Below the pieces are notes generated by a model. It did no database searches. It was not told where the DNA came from and was given only the letters and a program-made list of their open reading frames with translations. 64,000 nt of DNA. It comes from Sporothrix humicola (taxonomy: Eukaryota > Ascomycota > Sordariomycetes > Ophiostomatales > Ophiostomataceae). A program made the translations under genes and the position numbers. Positions 1 through 11,798 of the stretch are shown here, one piece after another. The DNA is taken from the NCBI GenBank assembly GCA_021396245.1, contig WNYE01000039.1, positions 1-64,000 on the forward strand, written 5' to 3'. Numbering within the stretch: the first letter of the stretch is position 1; every line of letters begins with the position of its first letter.

Positions 1-67
<67 letters not shown>

Positions 68-78
68 AAAAAAAAAAC

Positions 79-131
<53 letters not shown>
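1..131. repeat. Poly(A) run at the left edge
   Basis: The first 131 bases are all A except three C residues (67, 78, 79). The run is far longer than any other homopolymer in the window. It could be the poly(A) tail of a retroposed element whose body lies to the left, a contig-end artefact, or a true A tract. Nothing inside the window decides between these. Confidence 0.9.
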
Positions 132-132
<1 letters not shown>

Positions 133-326
133 GTCGTCTTCTTCAACATCGATTTGAATTTGAATTCGGGTCAAGTTGGATGTCTGTTCCTGTTCCTGTC
201 TGTTCCTGTGCGTTCCTGCTGTTCCTGCTGCTGGATGGCCTTGTGTTGTATCGAAGGCTCCCAGAAAGGCAACGCGATCGACGATTGTGCATATGCCTCT
301 CGGCCTCTTCATTAGCGAGAATTTCT

Positions 327-374
327 CCCCAGTAGCTCCCCAGTATGACCCCAGTATCTCCCCAGTTTGTCCCC
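327..374 (-). repeat. 11-bp tandem repeat with five C4/G4 tracts
   Basis: CCCC tracts begin at 327, 338, 349, 360 and 371, an exact 11-bp period, with intervening bases of the form AGT followed by variable bases. Read on the minus strand this is five GGGG tracts separated by 7-nt loops, which fits a G-quadruplex-forming sequence. Confidence 0.85.
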
Positions 375-3300
375 AAAAGGCCCGTTTTCAGGACGAGATA
401 CACGATATAATGATATATGTCCGAGAAAAAGGAAGAGAATTTGGTCCTAAAGGAAAAAGAAAGGCCCGACCAGCGAGGCGCAAAGAATCCAAAGAATACC
501 AAAAAGGCAACAAACCCAGGGGGTGTGTGTGGAGGACGGCTCAATTCACGGGCAATTTCACATTTCACGGGCCAAATCGTGTTTTGTGTCAGATCACGGT
601 TGTCCTTCTTCAGGCGGTTTCTCTTTTTCTGTCGTCCTTTATGGGTTTCTTGGCTTTCCGCCTTTCGCGTTGGGCATTTATCCTTCTCGTCGTCTTCCTT
701 CTGCCTTCCTTCTGATCTTCTTTGCTTCTATATCCCGTCCCCACATGTCTTTCCTCGGCCGGTGAGGCACGATCGATTTAATTTTTGATTGCCTTTCTCT
801 TGTGACCGGGCACGAGTCGAGTCTCAACCTGGGAATTTCAACTGTCTACGACGTATATTGCCGGTATTTTGCTTGTGCAAGTACACGCACAGGCACAGAA
901 CAGCCAAGCCGCCGTGCCCAGAGTTTCCTTCGTTGCACAGCTCCCCTAGAGCGGCAGGGTTGCAGTGATTTTCTGTAAATAGAAAACGACAGGAAAGCTG
1001 TCTTCCAAAACTGGACTTGCAGCAGTAAGAAGGAAGAGAAAAGGCCCTTATGCGGAGAAATACTCCGTACTTTACTTTGCTCTTGCAGAAGCAACAGAGA
1101 TGCTGCACGAATCCGTGGAGATGTAGCAAATTCAAATCATACGTTGTCCTTTCGAGCTCCGAAAGCACCAAAAGCATACGATATATTACTTGTCATCCTC
1201 GCTTGGCCACGATGTTCGGTTCACTTGCAGTTGCTCTTTAATATTAGTTGCTAAGAGCTCTGGGAACTGTGTTAGTGGTGAGCTTTCCCCAACAGCCAAA
1301 TTCACCCCGCGTATCCTGCCAAGCAAGACCGTTTTTGCTATTCGGTCTCGCTCTTGGACTGGCTTGCTTGGCCTCGAGACGAGCATACCAAGCGTGGCCT
1401 GTGCCTTTGTGGTCTGTGCCTTTTCAACACGATATTTTTGCTTGAACAGTCCGGCATCAGTGGAGGATTGGCTAACTGGAATTATTACACTGCCAACGTA
1501 TGAGTGTCGTCCGTTTGGCGATGATGCAGTTAGCATTCACCATTGTCCGCAATTAAAGGGCCGAAGGATTTCGTTAGGGGCGGGAGAAGAAGAAAAAAGA
1601 GCAGTCAGGCATGGGCATAATGGACACAAAGTATTTTGCTACTGTGTCAAGGTATCTCCATTTTGGGTTAACCTGGATGATGAGATGATCACAGAATTAA
1701 ATACCCAAAAAATACTGTGCCAAAAGTACTTCTCAATCTGCGTATTACACAAGGCTGGTAAAAGTACTGTCTGCACCACCACTTCTGCACAATCCTGAAT
1801 TTTGTTCAAATTAACTCACCCGCACATCAACGTTCAAAACTCAAGATGGGGAGCTTTGAGTGTTCTCATCTCTCAATGTTAGTGCCCGAAGCGGGCTTGA
1901 TCACTGGGATCAAGTTTTTGCGTTCCCCAGTTCCAGCCGTTTCACTGCTCTTCACTGGATGCCCTGTTTCCAATATTCTCCATTGTGGTCCTTCATGGCC
2001 GTTTTTTTACGCTTCGTCAAAAGGCTTTTTCCATTTCATGATTATCCGTCGGTTCTTCCCCTTGCCCTGAATAATGTCAGAAGAGGATGGTCAAGGATGG
2101 CTTCCAAGATGTTCCTTTCGGAATATTCCGTGTGCCCTTCTATGCCCCTTTAGCACCATAATTCTGTAGATCTCAAAATACAAAGGAAGCCGCCCTGCCG
2201 CCAGGTCCGCCTTGCCCGCCGGACAACTCTCTCTTTCCCTCTCGATTCTCTCACCTTGAGAAACTCCCCACATAAGTTATGCTGGCACCCTAAGGGCCTA
2301 GGACTTTTAGGGGACACAAAGTTCATTTGCCCTATTTCTACTATCTCGAAGAGGCCCTAAGTTTCCCTAACTCGAACATGTAGACTGGACGAGCCGCAAG
2401 TACCTAGATAACATAATACAGAGACAAAGAAACCAATGTCGAGCCAACATTGACATTGGCGCCTGTTCCTGGCGGCGTTCCTGGAGAGTCTGCTTTTACC
2501 TGGAACTGCCTAGCGTCCGATTCGGTTGGGGTTCTTGTTTGTTGGACAGTTTGCTAGTGTCGCACAACAGGAGAAAAATAAAAAAGAATTAGAATAAAAA
2601 AGGTTTAATGAGAAATAAAAGAATTAAAAAGGACGAAAAATAAACCCGATTTTCTGAACAGAGAATAAATCAACCAAAATAAAGGAAAGCACGGCGAGCC
2701 GGAACTTACTGCTGCCGGAGCACCCTGAACACTGTGATTCACAGAGGGCAAGAGTAACCGGCGGATGGCTTTCAACATGTCTGCACAAAACAAGCCCTGG
2801 AGGGAGGGGGACTCCCAGGGAATGGATGGCGGGGTATGACAACATAACCCAATGCCAGGGCCCGGCGGTTGGCGGTTGTTCCTGCCTTTCACCAGGTATC
2901 TTGCAGGCAGGCTCTTGTTCCTTCTCGTTTGGACAGCGCAATGTGGCGCTCTTTCCCTGTCTTTTATTTTTATTTCGTCTTCGTCGTTCTGGGAAAGAGC
3001 AGGCGAGGACTGGCGCTTCAACTCGGCAAAGGAAGGCACAACTCTGAACACATCTTTCCTGATTTCTCCCCTCCTTCCGTATATGCGAAATCGCAGTTTC
3101 TTCAAAACAAGGGGTATCTTTTCACGTGTCTCATAGGCCATGTAGGCCGAGAGTAGGTGTGCTGTATCACGAAAATAAAGCTGCTCCAGTGGTGGGCAGG
3201 ATGCACTCTGTTCCTGCCAACACACAGTCCACAGCGCCTGGAAATGCTCCTTTTAGCAACACCGAACAATGCCGGTTGGCTGGCGCATTTTTACTTTTAG

Positions 3301-5937
3301 GCGCTGCTGGCACACCTTTACAGGGGCTTGAGGAGGACCCCGCAGCTTCCCGAGTGGGAAAGTATATCCATCGAAAATAGCATCTCAGGCCAAGCAATGT
3401 TGGCGATGCGAAGAGGGCATCCTTCTCGTCTTCTTGAGTTTACTTTCACGGTTTCTCACCCCCTCCTTGCCTTGTGTATGTCTTTGTTAATCGGGATTCC
3501 ACGGACGCGGACGGCTTGGAGATTTTGAGGGGCCGGGAAAACAATTGACTTGTCGACGAGCGTCTGGCCCCGAAAAGGAAAGACGAGCAGAGGTGCATCA
3601 CAAAAGCATGAAGATGACTGAATCAACTCTGTGAAAGAAAATGAACATAGCCGCGCTTGTCCCAGGAGCCTTTCCTGCGATTCGCTGCTCGGCTTCATGT
3701 TTGGCCTGTGAGTTATGGCACATGGTCGTCAGGATCCCTTCATCCCGTCCTGTTTATGGTGTTGGCCATCCTCTCTTCCTATTTTCGGCTTTCACTGAGC
3801 CTTTCAGGTGCTTTTTTGGTCTCCTTTCTCACCAGCTTCCTTTCCATTATCGTAGTTCACCGCAAGTCAAGTTTTGGGGGCGGTTGTCTCGCAGGAAGAT
3901 CGAATGCTTTTTGCTCTTCTCCTCGTGTTTTGTTTTTCGACTTCCGGGCGAATGGTGGGAGAGAGAGAGACAAAAGAAAGATGCCAGCTTCCCCCCAAAG
4001 CCAGAGTCAGGCCATGTTTTTTTGCTTGCGTCTTTGTGCTGCCATGTTAGTGGTTGCTGGCTTTCAAGTCGAAATACACCGGACATCCCACATTTTCTTT
4101 TGCATTCTCATTCTTTTTATGCTGCCGGGCTCCCGTCACCGCTTCTGCCGCCCGACCATTGATGGTCTCCGCGTTTATCAATGATGGGCAAAGTCGAAAA
4201 GTCCCAATTGACAGGTTGAAAAATGTCATGAAGTTTTGCAGTTGAGTTGTATATCTTGCATCTTGCAGCTTACAAAATACAGCTTAAATCTGTTGCAGGA
4301 GACATACTCGGCTTTGACATCCTTGATATCCCTCGACACCCCACCAATTCCCCCGCGTAAAACAACGAGGGAAGACTCGATAAACTCGAAAATTTGGGGG
4401 AAATGCGGGATTGCCATGCATCATTGCGCGGGAGAGTAGCCTTTTCTCCAACTGAAGATGCAGAAGATACAATATAAAAAAGCTTTCGTTCTCAACCTGC
4501 ACCTGCATGGCCCTCCAAATGTTATGCTGGGCCACCCGCGCAAGCATGTCTCTTTTCTCTCTCGTGCATTAAGCGGCTGCCACCGGTCGTCTTTTTGTCT
4601 CGTTTCTCTTTTCTCTCTTTCATTATGTCTCTTTTCTTTGGTTGCAATGATGCACGTCCGTCCCATTCCTGCCGACGCCTATCCTCGGATCTGTTGTTTT
4701 TCTGACTGTGCAGTCGTCTTCTTTCCTCCCTTCTGGCGTGTCAAGGTTGCTCGCCTCTTTCGCGATGTACATACGTGGCATGCACCGTCATTTCGCTTTT
4801 TTGAGTGTGCTATTCTTGAACTTGCTTTGTCATGTCGCCTCTCATACGCTGACTGCCCTGTAAAGGATTCGCGGGCAGTCGGAGACCCTGAGTTACGTTA
4901 CGGGGCAGGTATCTTACATTGTCTCTCCTGCCTTCCAAAGACACACGAGTAACAAACGCGCCTTTCATAATGATACTCCGAAACTCCCAATGGCATAAGA
5001 TCTCGTTTATACAACCTTGGCCCTGTTGGGTGATGATGCTGCGTTTCCAACAGGACTTGGCCAAAACAAAACAAAGCCTACGGTCCGACGCCGAACCGAC
5101 ACCAGGTTTCTTGCACCATCGCCGAGAATCCGCAAAATAACGAAAGAAAAATCTGTGAGGGAAAGAGCAGCCATTGATGCTCAACTGCTCCTTCCTTCCA
5201 AATTCTTTTTCTCGCCAATGTCTGTGCCTGGCCGTCCTGCACTCGTCCTGCACCTCTTGCTGCGGTTGGAGCTGCATCGTTCTGCATCTGCACCTTCCAC
5301 CTGTAACCTTTCCTTCTTTCTTTCTATCCTTTCTTTCCTTCCCCCCACCCACCCGGGCCAATGCATGCAATGCAGGTCCATCTAGCCCTGTCCATCGTAG
5401 CTTCTGCACAAAGCTGCGGTAATGGTGCACTACCTCGAGCTTTCCTTCTTCGGCCATCACAGGCTAAACTCAAACTGCCCTGGCTACTTGGGACCTGGCT
5501 CTCTTTGGTTTCTTCTTATTCGATTGAACTGCGTAAAAGCATCGGCTCTGATGGGCTGCTTTTTGCTGCAGTTTAGCTGGGCGATAGCGGACCCTTGCAT
5601 TTTGCTTTTAGCTGTGTTTTACTATGGCGAGTATCTCCCATTGCAACTTTGACACGCCGGTTTGTGTCAAGCTTTTCTGTGCCTCTCTGATTTCTCTAAA
5701 ATCTTCTAATTTCTCTATTTCTTTGCCAGGCACGCTCCGTCTCTCAGAAAGGCATCTCCAATTCCCTCCAAGACCGGCTATGCCCTGTACAGATACTCCG
5801 TTGGCCAGCCCAAGAGACCCCAAAACAGACCGGCCGGTTTCCTGTTTCCTGTTTCCTCCCTTTCATCTCGTTCCCCGTATTCGTATGGGATGTCGATGCC
5901 GTTCCAACGCGGGAGATCGGGCAGGTCACCGTTAGAC

Positions 5938-5967
5938 ATGTCAAAATATGTCAAAATATGTCAAATA
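5938..5967. repeat. 10-bp tandem repeat, three copies
   Basis: Three head-to-tail copies of ATGTCAAAAT, the last one diverging at its end. This is a small local duplication with no associated gene. Confidence 0.85.
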
Positions 5968-8900
5968 TCTGTCATTCGTGTACGTGTATTCGCGCCGGCC
6001 GTGAACGGCGGTCAAGATCTACCATGACATCTCCCTTTTGTCTCCTCTGGACGGAAAAGGGCGGTTCAACAAGCTCAAACGGCATGGACGGGATGTCCAA
6101 GTCGAGTATCGTCATTCGTTATTCCATTTGAGCACTGAGTGCCCTGTATTTTCCAAGAGGTGCCACTGTAAGAGGAGACACGATGGGGGGAGGGCCTGTC
6201 AAATGGTGAAATTGTGTTAGTACGCTGGCCGGCCAAGACTGCCACAAGTGCTACAGGCCGCCGCATAATTCCTTCAGGGCACTCAGAAAAGTTCGGAGGG
6301 TATGGCTGTTAAATCGAGCCTGGTCTTGGCTTGTCATGGCCTTCTGCACCAGAGAAGAAAGGGGATTAGCCCGGTCCTCCGTTTTCATATTCCGTCTTCC
6401 TCTTCTTTTCTCTCCTTTCTCTTCATCTCTTCCTCACTTTTCTTCACTCCCCCCTCCGCCTGTCATGTCGTCTCGCTAGCGTTGCACGCCGTCGAGGAAC
6501 GCATCGACGATGGAGGAAAGGCAGGCACACAAACTCTGGGCGCTATGCCAGTAACGGTGCAAGACAGCTAAACGAGTTCTTTTTCGGGGCTTGGGGGAGG
6601 GCTAAGAAACGGAGTAAGATACGGAGTATTGTAACGGAGAACGGGAAATGCCACACAACTCTCTCTTCTCAGTGTGATGAAGTGGCACAGACTTTGAAGG
6701 AAAAAAGGCCAAGACTAGGTGACGAACTTTGCCCGGAGAATGTCTTGCCCTGGCCCTAAATCATTAGACTCGAGGCGTCGCAAACCCCCGAAAACGCGGC
6801 CTCGTTTTCCAACACGAGAGTGAGGACTGGCTGGTTTTGTTCATTTGTTGAAACTGGAAAGGGCCGGTGCTTTGGCTAGGACGACGGCTCAATTTGAAAA
6901 GCGAAGGGAGAGGAGAAACGGACAGTGCGCGAGACGGAGCCTTGACCGAACGGCATGGATTGAATAAAAGAGAAAAGCCCCAGAAACCCTCCAATACCCG
7001 GTAATAGCAATAGCAATGATAGTAGCCAGGGGAAATGGGAAAATGGCAAATGGAAACTGCACCAGATTTAAGCGACCGCCAACTGCAACTCGAACAAGCT
7101 GGGGCCCGTTTGGCCTAGCCTTGCCATATCTGTCCGTTCAGTCGCCGAGGAAAAGGAAGGAAAAGAGGGCAAAGAGGAAATACACTGCAAAAGGACCTGC
7201 GTGTTGCCAGAAACAGAACCATTTGCCGCCCGTAGCAGGGCAAGAACGATGCACTGTGAATGGAGCACCGCCAGTTCCTCTTTTCCTCATCCTTCGTGAG
7301 ATATCCATTGACTCCATTCCGCTTCAAGATATACTCCATTCAGGTTCTTCATCGATATTGGTAGATTTATATGTGTTGCTTTTGAATGCGGAAACAAGTC
7401 GAACCAAATGGGGTACAAAATGTCATTAAAATTTTGAAAAAGAATCAGAAAGAAAAAAAAAAGACAATGGTAGCCGGCTGCATTGCAGAAATCTGCAGTA
7501 GAGCGGACTGTGAGATTGTATTAGTGAGCGAACTGCAAAATAAGGGTATTATTACTCCATACAGAAGCAGAAAAGACCCCAGTTGCAGGGCGAAGATATC
7601 TCACACAGTTACGACATTGCATCATATAAGCAAGGACAAAAAGTAACACGAAATAGTCCTGTAATTCAGGGTCCTCTTTTGTCATGTTTTTATTTATTAT
7701 TTTTGCTCCTATTTTTATTTTTTATTCCATCGTCGTGTTGAAATTCTGCGAAGCTCATCGGCATAATTTCCCAGATGCATAAGGCTCTCTCATTGTTGCT
7801 CTTTCCTCTTTCCTCTTTCCTCTGCGGAGGATATCGAGCATTCACACGCAATTTTCAATGGAAAGAGCCGATATTGGGATGGAGGCTCGTTCACTTTTGT
7901 TTGATAGGCCTTGCCGACGAGCTGAGTTTGAGAAACGGGGGCAGATGAAAATTTCAACGGTGCACTCGCTGTAAAAGGATATCACCTATCGCTGTGAATG
8001 GTCTGTCGGCGTCAGCGGCCTGTAAAGGTGGTGCCGCAAAAAATTCAATGGCTTTCTTTCTTTTTTCTTTGCTTTTTCTGCAACGGACATAATTGAGGGT
8101 GGGCAACGAACGGTCTCTCTTGATGTCCGATGGCTCTTTCCTTCTTTTCCTCCTTTGAGCCCCCCATGCGCTCCTGCCTCCCCACCAGAATCTTGAAGAG
8201 ACACCCAGAGTCGTATTCTGGTACTTTGTCCGATGCCCATCGAGAAAAAAAGGCCCCCCTCCAACGTCACGATCGACGGCGCTTGCCTTGGAACGGGGCT
8301 GGCAAGACTAAACAGTTCGTAGTGTCGTGCACCCAAGAACACAGGGGCCTGTTTGAATTATGAATGCCCGTCCATAATGCCATCCATACTTCATACGAAT
8401 ACGTGAATCTTGAAGGATGCACCTCGAAAGGAAAGTGCGATTCGCGAGACGAGACCGAGAAGGAAAGAGCAAAGGAGAAAGATGGCCAAAATCCACCATA
8501 CTTGAGCACTCATTGCTCCTGCCTTATTCCACTGCCAGCCACGAGCAGGGCGCCTGCTTCATCGAGAGTTTGTAAATGTATGCAAGTATCCTTTTGCTAT
8601 ATCTTGCAATATGCAGATACAAGGTCAGAAAACGTTATGATGGTGACTAGTCATCTCGCTAAATCGCCTGTTTTTCTGCAGCGCGGGCGTTTCCAATGGC
8701 TGGAGCGCTAAAACTGAAAAACAGCGACCAAGAAAACCAGGCAACATGTCAATCCAAGTCATTTTCAACGAAAGGGGGGGTTACAGCAACGAAGGAAAAT
8801 CTTTCCACATCGTGCAGCACATCGCCGCTTGCCGCACACATTTGCGCCAAATGCATCTGTAAAAGAGTCGTGCGCAGAAGCGGCTGGCGATTGGGAGGAC

Positions 8901-10899
8901 GCGGAAAGGGCTTTTCTCGACAGATTTTTTACGCCGCTGGACGAGACTAGACGAGAGCCTACGACGAACAGCTCCAGTTGGACATTTCTTGAGTTTGAGC
9001 CCGTGTCGTTTCCGCACACCCCCAGGCTCTTCCTCGCTCTTTCCTCCTCCCACCCTGCCATCCTTTGCTTCTTTCCACTCCTAGCTGTGTTTCTTCGCCT
9101 TCTTCCACGACCCAGCTTTTGCTTTTGCCCACAACCCACATCGACGCTCCCCACTCCCAAATCGAGCTCCTAGTCCCCTTTTGGCCTCTGTAACCTGGGT
9201 GGAGCACTCACACCCTGGCCGTGGACCCTCCGTTTTTCTTCTTCTTTCCTAACTCGTTTTATCCTGTCTGGCAGGATAGAGAGAGGCAGAGATGCAGTAG
9301 CAGAGAAAGGAAAGCGGGCCTGTCTTTACGAAAGCAAGCTCCTGCTGTCTTGCTCTCTGTAACTGTTGCCGCCCTAGTCCGTCTTTCGGCGACCTGGTCA
9401 TTGCTTGGCTTTCGTCGCCATTCGCAGATGCCTTTCTTGGGATGTACTCAGCTACAGCCTCCTCCCACGTTGACGCCACCAGACCTGGAAGTATCAAGCT
9501 GCAAGAGAGGCCGTACTTTTTCTTGTTCTTTTGCTTCTCTACGACGTGTTCAGGATGCCATCGAGTCTTCCTTCCACCCACACCCCCATTTGAGAGTCTG
9601 AGATTGGCATCCCACGCGCCATCATACGTAGAAAAGCAGACCTGCAAAAAAAAGAAGACCAGGCTGGCTTGACTGTCTCTCGTCACTCTCGCACACTCCG
9701 TAGAAATGCGTGGATGGAAAAAAGAATAAAAAGAACACAGGCGGACCCTCGATTTCTTTTCTCCATCGTTGTTGTCCCCTTGTCCCTGAAATGTTGCTTT
9801 CGATCTTGTTGCAACTCCTTTCTCCATCTTCAGTCTCCATCTTCAGTCTCCATCTCTAAAACGCCTACCGAATGCCACGCCAGGCAGAGATGACCCAGCC
9901 TGACAAGCAAGTCCACATCCAGCGATCATAACATTGCCTTCTCTCACGAGTGTTTTCTGTGCCCTTATGCCCAGAAATTCTCTTTATTATCCTTCTTCTT
10001 TTGTGTCTCATCACTTTTATTAAATTTCTTCTGTCTCGTGTCTGCTCCTTCCTGTTGTCTCGTCCGCATCGCAAAAGTTCCTTCTGTCGCTTCTGACTCC
10101 CTCCTTCCGTATTCCTCGCCACTTACACGGTCGTTCCTTCTCTCTTCCATTGCTTACGAGCAGTCATACGGCTCGTACCTTCCTCGTGTCGCCTGCTCCG
10201 ACGGATTCCACAAGAGTAAGAAACCCCAGCCTTCCACACGCTCGTCCTCTGTCTTGTCCCTTCCCTTTTTGTGATCTTCTGTCCTTCTGTGCTTCTTTCC
10301 CTTCGCTGTTCACGTCTTGGCCGTCCTTCCCTGTCAGCAGGCCAGAGATCGAACACAGGAAAACAGAAAGAGAAGGTTCGAGGGAAACCCGTCTGCCGCA
10401 GATCCTCCACCACCCATCCCGTGTCGTCCACAAGCAAAAACCAAAAAGGGACCTTGTCACACACATCCTGTTTCGGTTGAGCCGCTGACCTAAGGCTCGC
10501 CCACAGCTCTGAAGCAGAAAGAAGCAAAGCGGTCCAGCCGGTCCGCCACGCGAATCTGTCCTACGAAAGTATCGAACACACATACATGCGACTGCGACGT
10601 TCGAAGCAGTAGCAGAAATCCCAAAAGATCAGCAGAAAGACCAGAAGGAGAACTAGAAAAGAAAGAACTCTCAAAGAAGGAAGTCGCGAATCGACACAAC
10701 GACGCGTATCCCGTCATAGATTTCGAGCCGCACGTCCATCCAGGACAATCGCAAGACGGACAATACCACCCTCTCACACACATCGAATCCAGCCTTTTGA
10801 TTCCAGACTTGCATTCAGACTTGCACTCGAAACTTTGTATCCAAACTTTTGCTGGTTTTGTCCGACATCCGACGAACAACAACCAAAAATCAAAACTCG

Positions 10900-11798
10900 A
10901 CAAAGACCAGAAAACGTCACAGCGGGACGCTTGAACTACGCCTGTCTGCGACTGCCGTCCCTTCCTCTTTGGCCCACCAGCTTGCCGGGTTGCTCTTTCT
11001 CATTCTGACCCTGTGCCTCTTTCCCATCTTTCTCCTTCCGTGACTGTTCTCATAGCTACGGTCGTTCTTTCTCATATTTCACTTTTGTTCATCTTCATCC
11101 TCTCCTGCCTTCGCGATACCTTTCACAGCCAAGCACTGCGCCCCGTCCTTTGCACCTTCTTTGTGTGCTGTCGCCAAAAAGAACCCACGAAACCCACAGC
11201 TTCCTGCCCTGTGCATCCTCCTATTATCCCCCAGCCTGCCAGGCCCAGCTCCCCTAGCTGTTTCTCCTTCACCCGCCAAAGCTTCCCAGGGGAAAAAGCC
11301 ATAGCGGTAGCTCCGAGACTCGCTCAGTTCTTAGCGTGTTTCCGTGTTCCGTTTTCCGTTTTATCACCCGTCACCAGCACTCCGTCCTTTTTAGGCCCTT
11401 TTTTTCTAGTCCCTCTTCTTAGTCTCGTTTTCTCTTTTACTCTCCCCATTCGCGCCTTCCTCGACTCTCTCTGGGCTCTCTCTAGTGCTCGTTTTTCCCT
11501 TTCCCTTTTAGCTCTTTCTTTTTTTTCTCTTTTACTTTGGTGTCTCCCACCCATCGCTCCTTCTTCTTTTATTCTTTTTTTTGGCCTTTGTGTTATTATT
11601 TCACTATCCCCATTCCCTAGCCACTTTCCTCGCCAACGCCTCTGTGCGGTTTCGGGTTTCTGGTATTTCTTTCGTCGACTCCCCCATTTCGACCTTTTAC
11701 TCTTCTTCTCTTTCTGGTTTTCCCTTTCCGTCCAGCAACTTGACCAATCTCCACTCTCAACCCTACCCCAAACCGACGTCTCGTCGTCTTCATCCAAC
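10900..11798 (+). promoter_or_regulatory. Pyrimidine-rich 5' leader of the copper-fist gene
   Basis: About 900 bases immediately upstream of the copper-fist ATG are strongly C+T rich on the coding strand, with many CTTT and TTCC runs. This depletes stop codons and gives a long frame open into the coding exon, but that frame has no in-frame ATG before 11799, so it is read here as 5' untranslated or promoter sequence. The transcription start cannot be placed. Confidence 0.5.

Larger units (their letters stand above)
132..10900. other. Gene-free stretch, 10.8 kb
   Basis: No reading frame here combines an ATG, fungal-looking codon use and a recognisable protein family; the open frames are short, overlapping and low in complexity. 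The stretch holds an 11-bp C4 repeat (327-374), a 10-bp repeat (5938-5967), an A-rich patch near 2570-2650, a CTCTTTC triplicate near 7800, an inverted repeat near 1661-1710, and TACTCCGTA motifs at 1061 and 6620. Pyrimidine-rich patches (about 3.7-5.4, 8.1-9.2 and 9.6-10.3 kb) might be parts of untranslated transcripts. Non-coding RNAs or lineage-specific short genes cannot be excluded. Confidence 0.6.

Noticed and set aside
11013..11798. Frame open upstream of the copper-fist ATG, rich in Leu/Phe/Ser
   Set aside because: It has no ATG before 11799, and its openness follows from the C+T-rich leader.
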